Shown: in pieces, positions 8,929 through 17,508 of the stretch
How the letters are laid out: each line of letters starts with the position of its first letter
How positions within the stretch are numbered: the stretch's first letter is position 1
Assembly (NCBI RefSeq): GCF_900323885.1
Contig: NZ_OOHJ01000022.1
Span: forward strand, 1,674,001-1,738,000
DNA from: [Actinomadura] parvosata subsp. kistnae
GTDB taxonomy: Bacteria; Actinomycetota; Actinomycetes; Streptosporangiales; Streptosporangiaceae
Length of the DNA stretch: 64,000 nt
Reading direction: 5' to 3'
Notes under the pieces: model-generated
What the model saw: only the letters and a program-made list of their open reading frames with translations
The model's database searches: none
Told to the model about the DNA's origin: nothing
Translations under genes and position numbers: made by a program

Positions 8929-9362
8929 CCGATCCGCCGCTCGTCGATGAGGGTCCGGCGCACGCACACGCCGTCGCGCAGCCACTGCCACACGCGGCTG
9001 CGCGAGTTGCCGTCCTCGCTGAGCACGATCAGCTCGAACAGGCGCAGGTCCTGCCCCTTGTACTGCCAGGTCAGGTAGATGGTGCTGTCGTCCAGCTCCC
9101 AGAACTCGCCCTTGAGCCGCTCGGTGTCGAACGCGCACCGGCCGCCCCCGAGGTAGGTGCCGGGGAACTCGTGCACCTCCGAGCGCCCGTCGTCCCACGT
9201 GTAGCGGTTGGACTGGTGGTAGACGGCGTCGCCGCGGATCTCGCAGGTCATCCGTACGCGGTGCCGGTCGATCGGCTCCCCGCCGGGGCCGACATGGCGG
9301 TACTCGCCCTCCCATTCGCCCTCGTGCCTGGCCAGCAGCGGCATCTCCGCGCGCAGTCCCAC
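8925..9362 (-). CDS. Small lipocalin-like protein (DUF3598-like)
   Basis: A 145-residue soluble protein without signal peptide or membrane segment. The pattern HEGEWEGEYRHVGPGGEPID, then CEIRGDAVYHQSNRY, FPGTYLGGGRC and WQYKGQDLRLFELIVLS looks like a lipocalin-type beta-barrel family (DUF3598 and relatives); this assignment is from memory of the pattern. The start is GTG 9362, chosen because AAGGAG sits about nine bases before it, overlapping the end of the aldehyde dehydrogenase gene. A longer reading from ATG 9389 is possible. It may bind or isomerise a hydrophobic intermediate; no catalytic residue can be named. Confidence 0.7.
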   Translation of the reverse strand: MGLRAEMPLLARHEGEWEGEYRHVGPGGEPIDRHRVRMTCEIRGDAVYHQSNRYTWDDGRSEVHEFPGTYLGGGRCAFDTERLKGEFWELDDSTIYLTWQYKGQDLRLFELIVLSEDGNSRSRVWQWLRDGVCVRRTLIDERRIG

Positions 9363-9367
9363 GTCGG

Positions 9368-10747
9368 CTACTCCTTCGTGCTGTGCCACCAGGGGTCGGC
9401 GGCGCCGGATCGGTTGATGAGGAAGGCCCTGCGGCGCAGGAACCTGCCCATGGAGGCGGCGCCCATGCGGGAGCCGCCGAGGCCCGAAAGGCGGAAGGCG
9501 TTCTTCTCGCCCTCGTGCACGAGCGCGGTCAGCCCGGCGTCGTTGACGCTCACCGCGCCGGCCTGGAGGCGGGCCGCGACGGCGCGGGCCTGCTCCTCAT
9601 CGGCGGCGAAGACCGCCGCCGACAGGCCGTAGACGGAGTCGTTGGCCAGCGCCACCGCCTCGTCAGGGCCGGACACCGCCATGACCGGCAGCACCGGACC
9701 GAACGTCTCCTCCGTCATGACCAGCATGCCGTGATCGACGCCGGACAGCACGGTCGGCCGGCACCAGTGGCCGCCGCCGTGCCGCTCGATGGCGCCGCCG
9801 GTGTGCACGGTCGCGCCCTTGGCCACGGCGTCGGCCAGGTGGGCGGCGATCACGTCCTCCTGGCCGGGCTTGATGAGGGGGCCGATCGGGCCGCCCTCGC
9901 AGGTCAGGCCCACCTGGGCGGCCTTGGCCACGAGCCGGTCGAGGAAGTCGTCGTGCGCCTCGCGGGCCACGTAGACGCGCTCGATGGACTGGCAGGACTG
10001 CCCGGCGTTCGCGGTGCCGCCCCACAGGACGGCCGACGCGGCACGGTCGAGGTCGGCGCCCGCCAGCACGATCGCCGGGTCCTTGCCGCCCAGCTCCAGG
10101 AACGCCGGCACGAACGCGCGCGCCGCCGCCGTCGCCACCCGCCGCCCCGTGGCCACGCTGCCGGTGAACACGACCGCGTCCACCAGGTCCACGAGCGCCG
10201 CGCCGGTCGCCCCGTCGCCCTCGACGACCCGCAGCGGCAGCTCGTCGGGGACCAGCCGCATCAGCGGCTCGATGAAGCGGGGCGTCACCTCGCTCGGCTT
10301 GACCAGCACCGTGCAGCCCGCGGCCAGCGCGGGCACGGCGTCGATGAGGCCGAGCAGGAGCGGCAGGTTCCACGGGGTGATCACCCCCACCAGCTCGTAC
10401 GGCACCGCGTCCCCCGCCACGACCACCCCCGGCACGGACGCGGGGAACTCGGCGGGCGGGGCGAGCAGCGCGGGCGCCTGGCGTACCCACCGCTCGATCA
10501 GCGCGGCCACGAGCCGGCGCTCCAGCAGCGACTCCCCCACCCGGCCGGTGTCGGCCACCAGGGCAGCGAGGAGATCGTCGTCGTCGGCCAGCGCGGCGCC
10601 GAACCGGGACAAAACCGCACCCCGATCGGCGTTGCTCCAGGTGGCGGCCCGCGCGCGCAGCCCGGCCGCGGCGGCGGCCAGCCGGTCGGGCGGGATCGGG
10701 GCGAGGGCTCTGTCGGGCTGACCGGTGATCGGGTTCCTCACGTTCAT
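9368..10747 (-). CDS. NAD(P)-dependent aldehyde dehydrogenase
   Basis: A 459-residue aldehyde dehydrogenase-superfamily enzyme. It shows the cofactor-site sequence TPWNLPLLL (about 124), LVKPSEVTP (148), FTGSVATGRR (194), catalytic Glu218 in FLELGGKDP and nucleophile Cys252 in NAGQSCQSIERV. It oxidises an aldehyde to an acid, but the specific substrate is not evident. ATG 10747 has GGAG about ten bases upstream. It is first in the operon with the lipocalin-like and nitrilase-like genes, and lies 88 bases downstream of conservon 2 on the same strand, so readthrough from the conservon is possible. Confidence 0.9.
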   Translation of the reverse strand: MNVRNPITGQPDRALAPIPPDRLAAAAAGLRARAATWSNADRGAVLSRFGAALADDDDLLAALVADTGRVGESLLERRLVAALIERWVRQAPALLAPPAEFPASVPGVVVAGDAVPYELVGVITPWNLPLLLGLIDAVPALAAGCTVLVKPSEVTPRFIEPLMRLVPDELPLRVVEGDGATGAALVDLVDAVVFTGSVATGRRVATAAARAFVPAFLELGGKDPAIVLAGADLDRAASAVLWGGTANAGQSCQSIERVYVAREAHDDFLDRLVAKAAQVGLTCEGGPIGPLIKPGQEDVIAAHLADAVAKGATVHTGGAIERHGGGHWCRPTVLSGVDHGMLVMTEETFGPVLPVMAVSGPDEAVALANDSVYGLSAAVFAADEEQARAVAARLQAGAVSVNDAGLTALVHEGEKNAFRLSGLGGSRMGAASMGRFLRRRAFLINRSGAADPWWHSTKE

Positions 10748-10834
10748 GCGTGCGGGCTCCTGCGATGCTCGGCGGGAGCCATTGTGATCATGTGATCGGC
10801 CCCGCGTCAACGCACCCCGGGGACTCGCCGCGGA

Positions 10835-11422
10835 TCAGCCGCCCCAGCCGGGCACGGCCATCCGGACCGTCAGCGCGTGCTCGACGAGCTGGATCAGCGC
10901 GTTCTTGACCGAGTCCTTCTTGCGGGCGTCGAGCCGCACCATCGGGATGTGCGGCGCCAGCGTCAGGGCGTCGCGCACCTCGGTGTCGCTGTGCGGATAC
11001 TGTCCGTCCCAGCCGTTGATGCCCACCACGAACGGCAGCTGCGCCTCTTCGAAGTAGTCGATCGCCGGGAAGCTGTCGGCCAGGCGACGCGTGTCGACCA
11101 GCACGACCGCGCCGATGGCCCCGCGCACCAGGTCGTCCCACATGAACCAGAACCGGTGCTGCCCGGGCGTGCCGAACAGGTACAGGATCAGGTCGCGGTC
11201 GAGGGAGACCCGGCCGAAGTCCATGGCGACGGTGGTGGTCGACTTCAGCGGTGTCATGCCCAGGTCGTCGATCCCGGCGGAGGCGTCCGTCATGACGGCC
11301 TCCGTCGTCAACGGCATGATCTCCGACACCGCTCCCACGAACGTCGTCTTGCCCACCCCGAACCCTCCAGCCACCACGATCTTCGTCGAGGTGAGGCCGG
11401 GGCTAGAGCCTGCGAAGTCCAC
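10835..11422 (-). CDS. cvnD: CvnD Ras-like GTPase, conservon 2
   Basis: A 195-residue small GTPase. P-loop GGFGVGKTT is near residue 18, the G3-like region is FGTPGQHRFWFMWDD, and the G4 position has N-G-W-D in place of the canonical N-K-x-D. GTG start 11422 lies inside cvnC (20-base overlap). Family members act at the membrane with CvnA-C in a signalling complex resembling eukaryotic G-protein modules. Confidence 0.93.
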   Translation of the reverse strand: MDFAGSSPGLTSTKIVVAGGFGVGKTTFVGAVSEIMPLTTEAVMTDASAGIDDLGMTPLKSTTTVAMDFGRVSLDRDLILYLFGTPGQHRFWFMWDDLVRGAIGAVVLVDTRRLADSFPAIDYFEEAQLPFVVGINGWDGQYPHSDTEVRDALTLAPHIPMVRLDARKKDSVKNALIQLVEHALTVRMAVPGWGG

Positions 11423-11825
11423 TGAGCACCCTTTCGAGCAGATTGACGTCCGGCCTGCCGGCGTCCAGCTGTGGCTGATGCACGCGGACCAGACCTTCGG
11501 CGGCCATGTCAGCGATCAGCACGCGGACCACGCCGAGCGGGATCCGTAGCAGGGCCGACACCTCTGCCACGGACCGGACCTGCCGGCACAGTTGACTGAT
11601 CGCCTGGTACTCCGGCGTGATGTGGGAGAACTCCCGCTGCTCGGCGGTCGCCGAGGACACCAGGGCCTCCATCGCCAGCTTGACCCGCGGCGCCGTCCGT
11701 CCACCTGTCACAGCGTACGGGCGGACGGGCGAAGCGGGGTCGGGAGTCAGCTGCGACTGGGGCTGTGGCTGAGGCGGAGGGGCCCAACCGCCGCTGTTCC
11801 ATCTCGGGTCTGTCACGTACATCAC
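11403..11825 (-). CDS. cvnC: CvnC DUF742 protein, conservon 2
   Basis: A 140-residue protein. A Gln/Pro-rich N-terminus is followed by VRPYAVTGGRTAPR and a winged-helix-like domain (YQAISQLCRQVRSVAEVSALL, PLGVVRVLIADMAAEGL) ending LLERVLSGLRRL. This is the DUF742 partner of conservons. It begins at GTG 11825, or ATG 11822, which overlaps the cvnB stop as TGATG. Its last 20 bases are shared with cvnD. Confidence 0.92.
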   Translation of the reverse strand: MMYVTDPRWNSGGWAPPPQPQPQSQLTPDPASPVRPYAVTGGRTAPRVKLAMEALVSSATAEQREFSHITPEYQAISQLCRQVRSVAEVSALLRIPLGVVRVLIADMAAEGLVRVHQPQLDAGRPDVNLLERVLSGLRRL

Positions 11826-12244
11826 CTGGTCTGGCTGGCGCGCAGCTCGGCGCGCACAGCCGGAGTCAGCACCTGACCGGCGCGGTCCACCATCAGCGTC
11901 ATCTGGTACGCCACCAGACCCATGTCACAGTCCGGCGCCGCCAGCACCGCCAGGCAGGAGCCATCGCTGATCGACATGATCAACATCAGGCCGCGCTGCA
12001 TCTCCACGATCGTCTGATTGACCGCACCACCCTCGAACACCCTGGCCGCGCCCTGGGTCAGGGAGACCAGACCCGACGCGATCGCGGCGAGCTGATCGGC
12101 CCGATCGGCCGGAAAACCCGCCGACGCCGCCAGCGGCAACCCGTCGGACGAGACGACCACCGCGTGCGCCACGCCCGGGACCGTGCTGACGAAGTCCGTG
12201 ATCAGCCAGTCGACGCCGCGTGCCGCGTGGCTGAGGTCGTTCAT
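11822..12244 (-). CDS. cvnB: CvnB Roadblock/LC7 protein, conservon 2
   Basis: A 140-residue Roadblock/LC7-fold protein (VPGVAHAVVVSSDGLPLA, FPADRADQLAAIASGLVSLTQ, GSCLAVLAAPDCDMGLVAYQ). Roadblock proteins commonly act as GTPase-regulating dimers, here presumably for CvnD. The ATG overlaps the cvnA stop (ATGA). Confidence 0.93.
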   Translation of the reverse strand: MNDLSHAARGVDWLITDFVSTVPGVAHAVVVSSDGLPLAASAGFPADRADQLAAIASGLVSLTQGAARVFEGGAVNQTIVEMQRGLMLIMSISDGSCLAVLAAPDCDMGLVAYQMTLMVDRAGQVLTPAVRAELRASQTR

Positions 12245-15135
12245 GCGCCCTCCTCTCTCTCACTCTGCTTCGGGCCCGCCGGCGGGAGCGCCCGGCCCTC
12301 GCTGATGTCGTCGCGTGCCGCGCGGAAGCCCTGCTGGAAGCTGGACAGCCGGTTGCGCACCCGATCCGGGGAGACCGACGGCAGCGGGATCACGCCCTGC
12401 GGGGAGGCCGCGGTGTCCGCCGAGCCGGGCACCAGGTTGGCCTTGGGCACCCGCTTGGGCAGCCCGGCCGCCGTCGCGCCGTCGCGTACCGGTTCCACCA
12501 CTGCCTCCGCCGCGCTCCAGCCCGCGTCCGCTTTCGAGGAGCCCCAGCTCGCGCCGTTCGTGTCGCGGCCGAACCAGGCGGACTCGACGGCGGCGAAGAT
12601 CGGCAGGTAGTCGTCGCCGGCGGACGCGGGCGGTGCCGCCGGCATGGGGTCGGTGCCGGGCTCGGGCTCGGAGTCCTGCAAGCCGAAGCCCGGCCGTTGT
12701 GGCGGGTTGGTGTCCTGGCTCCAGCCGCCCGGGGGCGGTGCGGGCACGGGCCGCCGGGGCAGGCTCCGGTCGCCGTTCTGGACGGAGCCGCGGGGCGGCG
12801 TCCAGATGTCGCCGCTCTGGAAGCCGGTGCGCGGCTCGGCCGGCCACGCGGAGGGGTCGGGCTGCCACGGGTCGGGCTGCCAGGGGCCGCCCCAGTTGCC
12901 GCCGCCTTCGGGGTTCGACGGGAACGACGGGTGCCCGGGGCCCATCTGGAACGTGGGCTGCGGCCAGTCGGTGGCCGGCGGGGCGGGATGCGGCCCGGCG
13001 TACGGCTCGCCGCCTGATTCCCCTGCCCCCGCTCCCGCTCCCGCTCCCGCGAAGGCCGGTGGCTGGTCGCCGGAGAACGGCGGTGGCTGGTTGCCCGAGA
13101 AGGACGGCGGCTGGTTGCCGGAGAACGACGGCATCCCGGCGAAGGCCGGAGCCTGGGAGCCCAGCATGTTCTCCGGGATCAGCACCATCGCGGTCAGGCC
13201 GCCGGAACTGTGCGGGCGGAGCTGGACGCGGATGCCGTGCCGGTGCGCCAGCCTGGCCACCACGAACAGGCCCATCCGCCGCGAGACGGACACGTCCACG
13301 CTGGGCGCCTCGGTCAGCCGCTCGTTGGACTGGACCAGCTCCTCCTGGGTCATGCCGATGCCGGAGTCGGTGATCGACAGCATCACGCCGCCGCCGTCGA
13401 TCCGGCTGCCGGACACCGTCACCCTGGTCTCGCGCGGCGAGAACGACAGCGCGTTCTCCACCAGCTCGGCCAGCAGGTGGATGACGTCGTTGACGGCCTG
13501 CCCGGCGACCGACACGCCGTCGGGCACCTGGAGCACGACCCGCTCGTAGCTCTCGACCTCCGACAGCGAGGCCCTGGCCACGTCGACGAGCTTGACGGGC
13601 TGGCTCCACCGGCGGGGCGGGTCCTGGCCGGCCAGCACGAGCAGGTTCTCGCTGTTGCGGCGCATGCGGGTGGCGAGGTGGTCGAGCTTGAACAGGTTGC
13701 CCAGTCGCTGCTCGTCCTGCTCGCCCTGCTCCAGGCCGTCGATCAGGGTGATCTGCCGCTCCACCAGCGTCTGGCTGCGCCGCGACAGGTTCACGAACAT
13801 CGCGTTGACGTTGGACCGCAGCCGCGACTCCTCACCCGCCAGCCGGACCGCCTCGCGGTGCACCTCGTCGAAGGCCCGCGCGACCTCGCCGATCTCGTCG
13901 TGAGTGTCCACGCCTATCGGCACGACGGGGCCGACGCTGCCGTCACCGCTCTCGCGCAGCTGCCGCACGGTCTCCGGCAGGCGCTGCCCGGCGATGTCGA
14001 GCGCCTCGCGGCGCAGCCGGCGCAGCGGTCTGATAAGCGAGCGGGCGATGAGCGAGATGATCGCGAGCACCACGATCAGCAGGAGCAGGATGAGGACGCC
14101 GGAGATCAGCGCCGAGCGGTTGGCCCCCTCCTCCAGCGCTCGGGCGCGCAGGATGACGGAGGAGGACAGCTCCTTCTCCACGGTCCGCAGCGCGTCGATC
14201 TTGCCGGTGCTGACCTCGAACCAGGTGGCCACGTCCCGGTCGGGCCGCACGCCGATGCTCAGCTCCTTGCCCTCGGACGCCTGCGCCATGGCACGCAGCC
14301 GGAACAGGTCGGTCTGGTCGACGTCGCGGCCCACGACGGTGTTGCGGTAGAGCTCGAGCTGGTCGAGATTGGCGAGGACGCCGAACAGCGTCTCCTCGCT
14401 CTCCTCGCGCGACTTGGCGTCGGTGAGCGCGTCGAGCTCGCCGCTGTCGAAGCCCTTCTTGTCCAGCGCGCTGGCCAGGATGCCGCGCTGCTTGGACGCC
14501 TGCTCCTTGGCCCGCGAGATGGCGGACATGGCGCTGGCGCTGTCGGCCACCTGGTCGTCCACCGCGACCTGGCCGACCTGGTCGTGGAACTGCAGCAGCC
14601 GCGCGATGATCTGCGAGTACTTCTCGATCATCGGCAGCGGCTGGATCTTGCCCTTGACGGCCGTCTCGCGCAGCGTCGGCACCTCTTCGAGCCGGCGCAG
14701 CACCGGGCGCACGGCCTCGGCGTGGGTGTCGGTGAGCGCGAGCGCGCGCTGCTTGGCGCCCTCGATGAGGCTGTTCACCTCGTTGTGGGTGGTGTTGAGC
14801 TGCGCCTCGCGGTCCTTCGGCCGGCCCTGGGCGATGTAGAGGGCGGTCTCGTCGCGTTCGAAGGCCAGCTCGTGGGTGACGGCTCCGAGCTGCTCGCTGA
14901 GCTCGGCGACCTCTCTGAGGGTCTGGTACGTGTTGGCGTCGCTGAGTGAGGTGACGACGCTCAGCCCGCCCAGGCCCACGGCGACGGCCGTCGGGACGAC
15001 GATCAGCGCGACGAGGCGCGATCGTACATGCCAGTTGCCCAATCCGAATCTCTTCGATGGCGGATCGGACGGCCGTCGCTTCTGATGGCCGTGCGGCTCG
15101 CGGTCAGCGGAAGCTTCAGCGCTCTGCGTTCTCAC
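12241..15135 (-). CDS. cvnA: CvnA nitrate-sensing-type sensor kinase, conservon 2
   Basis: About 964 residues from GTG 15135 (V-R-T-Q; upstream leader GCGAGAGGTTGCG as in the other cvnA genes). Membrane segment at about 40-61, NIT-like extracellular helices at 75-305 (ELAFERDETALYIAQGR), second membrane segment at 341-364, then HAMP. The H-region LDHLATRMRRNSENLL has His near 486. The ATPase domain has LAELVENALSFSP (555), DSGIGM (590) and RRMGLFVVARL (619). A roughly 300-residue Pro/Gly/Gln-rich tail includes repeated FSGNQPP units and an Ala-Gly run. The tail keeps DDYLPIFAAVESAW, GLPKRVPKANLVPG and SPDRVRNRLSSFQQG. It is divergent from importer 3. Confidence 0.93.
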   Translation of the reverse strand: MRTQSAEASADREPHGHQKRRPSDPPSKRFGLGNWHVRSRLVALIVVPTAVAVGLGGLSVVTSLSDANTYQTLREVAELSEQLGAVTHELAFERDETALYIAQGRPKDREAQLNTTHNEVNSLIEGAKQRALALTDTHAEAVRPVLRRLEEVPTLRETAVKGKIQPLPMIEKYSQIIARLLQFHDQVGQVAVDDQVADSASAMSAISRAKEQASKQRGILASALDKKGFDSGELDALTDAKSREESEETLFGVLANLDQLELYRNTVVGRDVDQTDLFRLRAMAQASEGKELSIGVRPDRDVATWFEVSTGKIDALRTVEKELSSSVILRARALEEGANRSALISGVLILLLLIVVLAIISLIARSLIRPLRRLRREALDIAGQRLPETVRQLRESGDGSVGPVVPIGVDTHDEIGEVARAFDEVHREAVRLAGEESRLRSNVNAMFVNLSRRSQTLVERQITLIDGLEQGEQDEQRLGNLFKLDHLATRMRRNSENLLVLAGQDPPRRWSQPVKLVDVARASLSEVESYERVVLQVPDGVSVAGQAVNDVIHLLAELVENALSFSPRETRVTVSGSRIDGGGVMLSITDSGIGMTQEELVQSNERLTEAPSVDVSVSRRMGLFVVARLAHRHGIRVQLRPHSSGGLTAMVLIPENMLGSQAPAFAGMPSFSGNQPPSFSGNQPPPFSGDQPPAFAGAGAGAGAGESGGEPYAGPHPAPPATDWPQPTFQMGPGHPSFPSNPEGGGNWGGPWQPDPWQPDPSAWPAEPRTGFQSGDIWTPPRGSVQNGDRSLPRRPVPAPPPGGWSQDTNPPQRPGFGLQDSEPEPGTDPMPAAPPASAGDDYLPIFAAVESAWFGRDTNGASWGSSKADAGWSAAEAVVEPVRDGATAAGLPKRVPKANLVPGSADTAASPQGVIPLPSVSPDRVRNRLSSFQQGFRAARDDISEGRALPPAGPKQSEREEGA

Positions 15136-15648
15136 TTGCCTTCGCAACCTCTCGCCCTTGGGGGGATTTCTCGGGGACATGCGCGGTTTCACGTAGGGCA
15201 ATTGCGTTCCGTCGAGATAAGCGCCATTTGAGCACACGAGTCGACCATGGCCAACCACTACTAGTGCCTTGATGAGGTGTTTATCCCTAGATGTCCAGAA
15301 AATCTGGCGGAATCGGTAAATGGCCTTCTACCAGCGGATATGCGGCAAGGATTGATCGTTCCGCGAGCCCCATCCTGACTCGCAGAAAAGATCGGGTGAA
15401 CACCACGCCAGTAACCGCGGTCCCGCCAGTCACCTCCTTTCCCAAACCGGACAAACGCCAACTTTCTTACGGTCGTCAAATTTTCACGATATAGCGGCAA
15501 TCGGACATTGCAACCACAAGTGTTATCTTCGCGATAATGACCACCTATTAGGTGCTACGGTCAATCCCTGTTGTGCGTCAGGCACACAGCCCCCGGGAGC
15601 AGAAGCCACCCGGTCCCCCCCTGGCTCCATCTGAAGGGAGTCCCTGAC
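15136..15648. other. Divergent intergenic region between cvnA-2 and importer 3
   Basis: 513 bases without a convincing gene and AT-richer than the flanks. It contains the cvnA leader, small perfect inverted repeats CACTA-c-TAGTG (15256-15266), CCAGA-aaa-TCTGG (15295-15307) and CACCTA-t-TAGGTG (15542-15554), and a Shine-Dalgarno GAAGGGAG just before the lipoprotein ATG. These palindromes are candidate operators; none is assigned to a regulator. Confidence 0.55.
15542..15554. promoter_or_regulatory. Palindrome upstream of importer 3 (candidate operator)
   Basis: CACCTA and TAGGTG flank a single T, a perfect 13-base inverted repeat about 95 bases before the lipoprotein start. A related smaller element, AGGT-tt-ACCT, lies upstream of the ATPase at 19636-19645, which would fit shared control of the importer and its ATPase. 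Confidence 0.35.
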
Positions 15649-16650
15649 ATGAGGCTTGGCCGTTCCGCCAGAGCCGCCATCATCGGGTTCGCTTTGACAC
15701 TCGGCGCCGTGGCGTGCAGCACGGGCACCGAAACCACCGCCAGCGCCCCGCCCTCCGCCTCCGCCGGCGGCGGCCTGGAGAAGACGAAGCTCAAAGTCGC
15801 GACCCTGCCCGCCATCGACAGTGCCGCCATCTACGTCGCCATCGACCAGGGCCTGTTCAAGCAGGAGGGCCTCGACGTGACGCCCGAGGTCGTCCAGGCC
15901 GCGCCCGAGGCCATCCCCATGCTGGTGAAGGGCGAGATCGACGCCATGTTCGGCAACTACGTGTCGATGTTCGCCGCCCACGACAAGCAGGCGCTGAAGC
16001 TGCGCATCCTGGCCGAGGGCTCTCGCGCAGCCCCCGACTCGCTGAGCATCATGGCCCTGCCCACCTCGCCCATCAAGACGCCCAAGGACCTGGAAGGCAA
16101 GACGATCAACGTCAACGTCCTGCACAACTTCCAGGAGCTCGCGCTCACGCAGGTGCTCAAGGCCAACAACGTCGACCCCGCGACCATCAAGTACGTCCAG
16201 GTGACGTTCCAGAACATCATGCCCTCGTGGAAGGGCGGCCAGATCGACGCCGCCTACCTCGGCGAGCCCATGGTCACCGCCGCCACCTCCACCATGGGAG
16301 CCCGCAAGATCCTCGACCCCGCCTCCGGCCCCGCCGCGGAGTTCCCCATCTCCGGCTACGTCAGCAGCCAGGAGTGGTACGACAAGAACCCGAAGACGGC
16401 GGCCGCCTTCCAGCGCGCCATCCACAACGCGGCCAAGCTCATGGAGAACAACCGCGAGGTGGTGGCCAAGGTGCTGCCGAACTTCACCCAGATCGACGCC
16501 GCCACCGCGGCCACCGTGACCTTCCCGTACTTCTCCAGCAGCGACAACCCGGTCCGGCTGCAACGGGTCGCCGACTGGATGTGGGAAGCCAAGTGGCTCT
16601 CGAAGCAGATTGACGTCAAGTCGCTCATGTCGCCCACCACGTCCGGGTGA
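15649..16650 (+). CDS. ABC importer binding lipoprotein, NMT1/SsuA class (importer 3)
   Basis: A 333-residue lipoprotein. ATG 15649 follows GAAGGGAG. The signal peptide ends at VAC (lipobox Cys about residue 23), then a Thr/Ala/Ser linker, GGGLEK, and the binding domain AIYVAIDQGLFKQEGLDVTPE, SPIKTPKDLEGKTI, AAYLGEPM. It is the third paralog of the 1734 and 5368 proteins and the most diverged. A GTGA overlap couples it to permease A. Confidence 0.9.
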   Translation: MRLGRSARAAIIGFALTLGAVACSTGTETTASAPPSASAGGGLEKTKLKVATLPAIDSAAIYVAIDQGLFKQEGLDVTPEVVQAAPEAIPMLVKGEIDAMFGNYVSMFAAHDKQALKLRILAEGSRAAPDSLSIMALPTSPIKTPKDLEGKTINVNVLHNFQELALTQVLKANNVDPATIKYVQVTFQNIMPSWKGGQIDAAYLGEPMVTAATSTMGARKILDPASGPAAEFPISGYVSSQEWYDKNPKTAAAFQRAIHNAAKLMENNREVVAKVLPNFTQIDAATAATVTFPYFSSSDNPVRLQRVADWMWEAKWLSKQIDVKSLMSPTTSG

Positions 16651-17459
16651 GCACTCAGACCCTGCCCCGTCCCCGCCCGGCGGCGTCCTCCCGCTGGTAC
16701 CGCCGGGCGGCCGGGGCCCTCGCCTTCGCCGCCCTGATCGAGCTGGTCAGCAGGACCGGGCTGGCCGACCGCGAGTTCCTGCCGCCCGCCTCCGAGATCG
16801 TCGGCCGGGCCGTCGCGCTGCTGCTCGACCCGGCCTTCCGCGCGCACGCCCTGACCAGCCTGCTCGCGTGGGCGATCGGCTTGTGCGTCGCGGCCCTGCT
16901 CGCCGTGCCGCTCGGCCTGCTGCTCGGCAGCGTGCCGGTCATCGACGCGGCCACGCGCTCCGTCGTGGAGTTCCTGCGGCCGATCCCGTCCGTGGCGCTG
17001 ATCCCGCTGGTCGCGCTCGTGATCGGCACCGGCCTGCAGCACCGGATCACGCTCGTCGTCTACGCCTCGCTGTGGCCCATCCTCTACAACACGATGTACG
17101 GCCTGCGCGGCGTCGACCCCCTGGCCAAGGAGTCCCTGCGCGCCTACGGCTTCGGCCCCCTCGCGGTGCTGCTGCGCGTCTCGCTGCCGTCGGCCACGCC
17201 GTTCATCACCACCGGCTTCCGGCTGGCCGCCGGCGTGGCGCTCATCCTCACCGTCAGCACGGAGATCGTGGCCGGCCGCGGCGAGGGCATCGGCGTGTTC
17301 ATCTTCTTCGCCGGCATCGCCGTGCCCGCGCGCATGACCGACATCCTGGCCGGGGTGTTCTGGGTGGGGCTGTTCGGCGTCGCGGTGAACGCGCTGCTGG
17401 TGGCCGTGGAACGGCGGGCGTTCCGCTGGCACCACGCCCGGCTCGGGGAGCGGTCATGA
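16647..17459 (+). CDS. ABC importer permease A (importer 3)
   Basis: A 270-residue permease from GTG 16647 (GTGA overlap). Conserved FLRPIPSVALIPLVAL and the coupling loop LAKESLRAYGFGPLAVLLRVSLP are present. The last 42 bases of this gene, including the stop and the start of what follows, are duplicated in tandem immediately downstream (period 47). Confidence 0.88.
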   Translation: MSTQTLPRPRPAASSRWYRRAAGALAFAALIELVSRTGLADREFLPPASEIVGRAVALLLDPAFRAHALTSLLAWAIGLCVAALLAVPLGLLLGSVPVIDAATRSVVEFLRPIPSVALIPLVALVIGTGLQHRITLVVYASLWPILYNTMYGLRGVDPLAKESLRAYGFGPLAVLLRVSLPSATPFITTGFRLAAGVALILTVSTEIVAGRGEGIGVFIFFAGIAVPARMTDILAGVFWVGLFGVAVNALLVAVERRAFRWHHARLGERS

Positions 17460-17508
17460 GGCCGGCGTTGCGCCGGCACCACGCCGGGCTCGGGGAGCGG
17501 TCATGAGG
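17412..17508 (+). repeat. 47-base tandem duplication of the permease A 3' end
   Basis: The segment GCGTTCCGCTGGCACCACGC onward through GGAGCGGTCATGAGG recurs 47 bases later with few mismatches. The first copy ends permease A; the second copy lies between the two permease genes. Both copies carry the same ATGA stop/start overlap, at 17456 and 17503. Confidence 0.85.
17456..17506 (+). CDS. Possible 16-codon coupled leader ORF made by the duplication
   Basis: ATG 17456 overlaps the permease A stop. It reads MRPALRRHHAGLGERS and stops at TGA 17504-17506, which overlaps ATG 17503 of permease B. It mirrors the C-terminus of permease A (FRWHHARLGERS). It may be a translational relay or simply a by-product of the duplication. 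Confidence 0.35.
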   Translation: MRPALRRHHAGLGERS

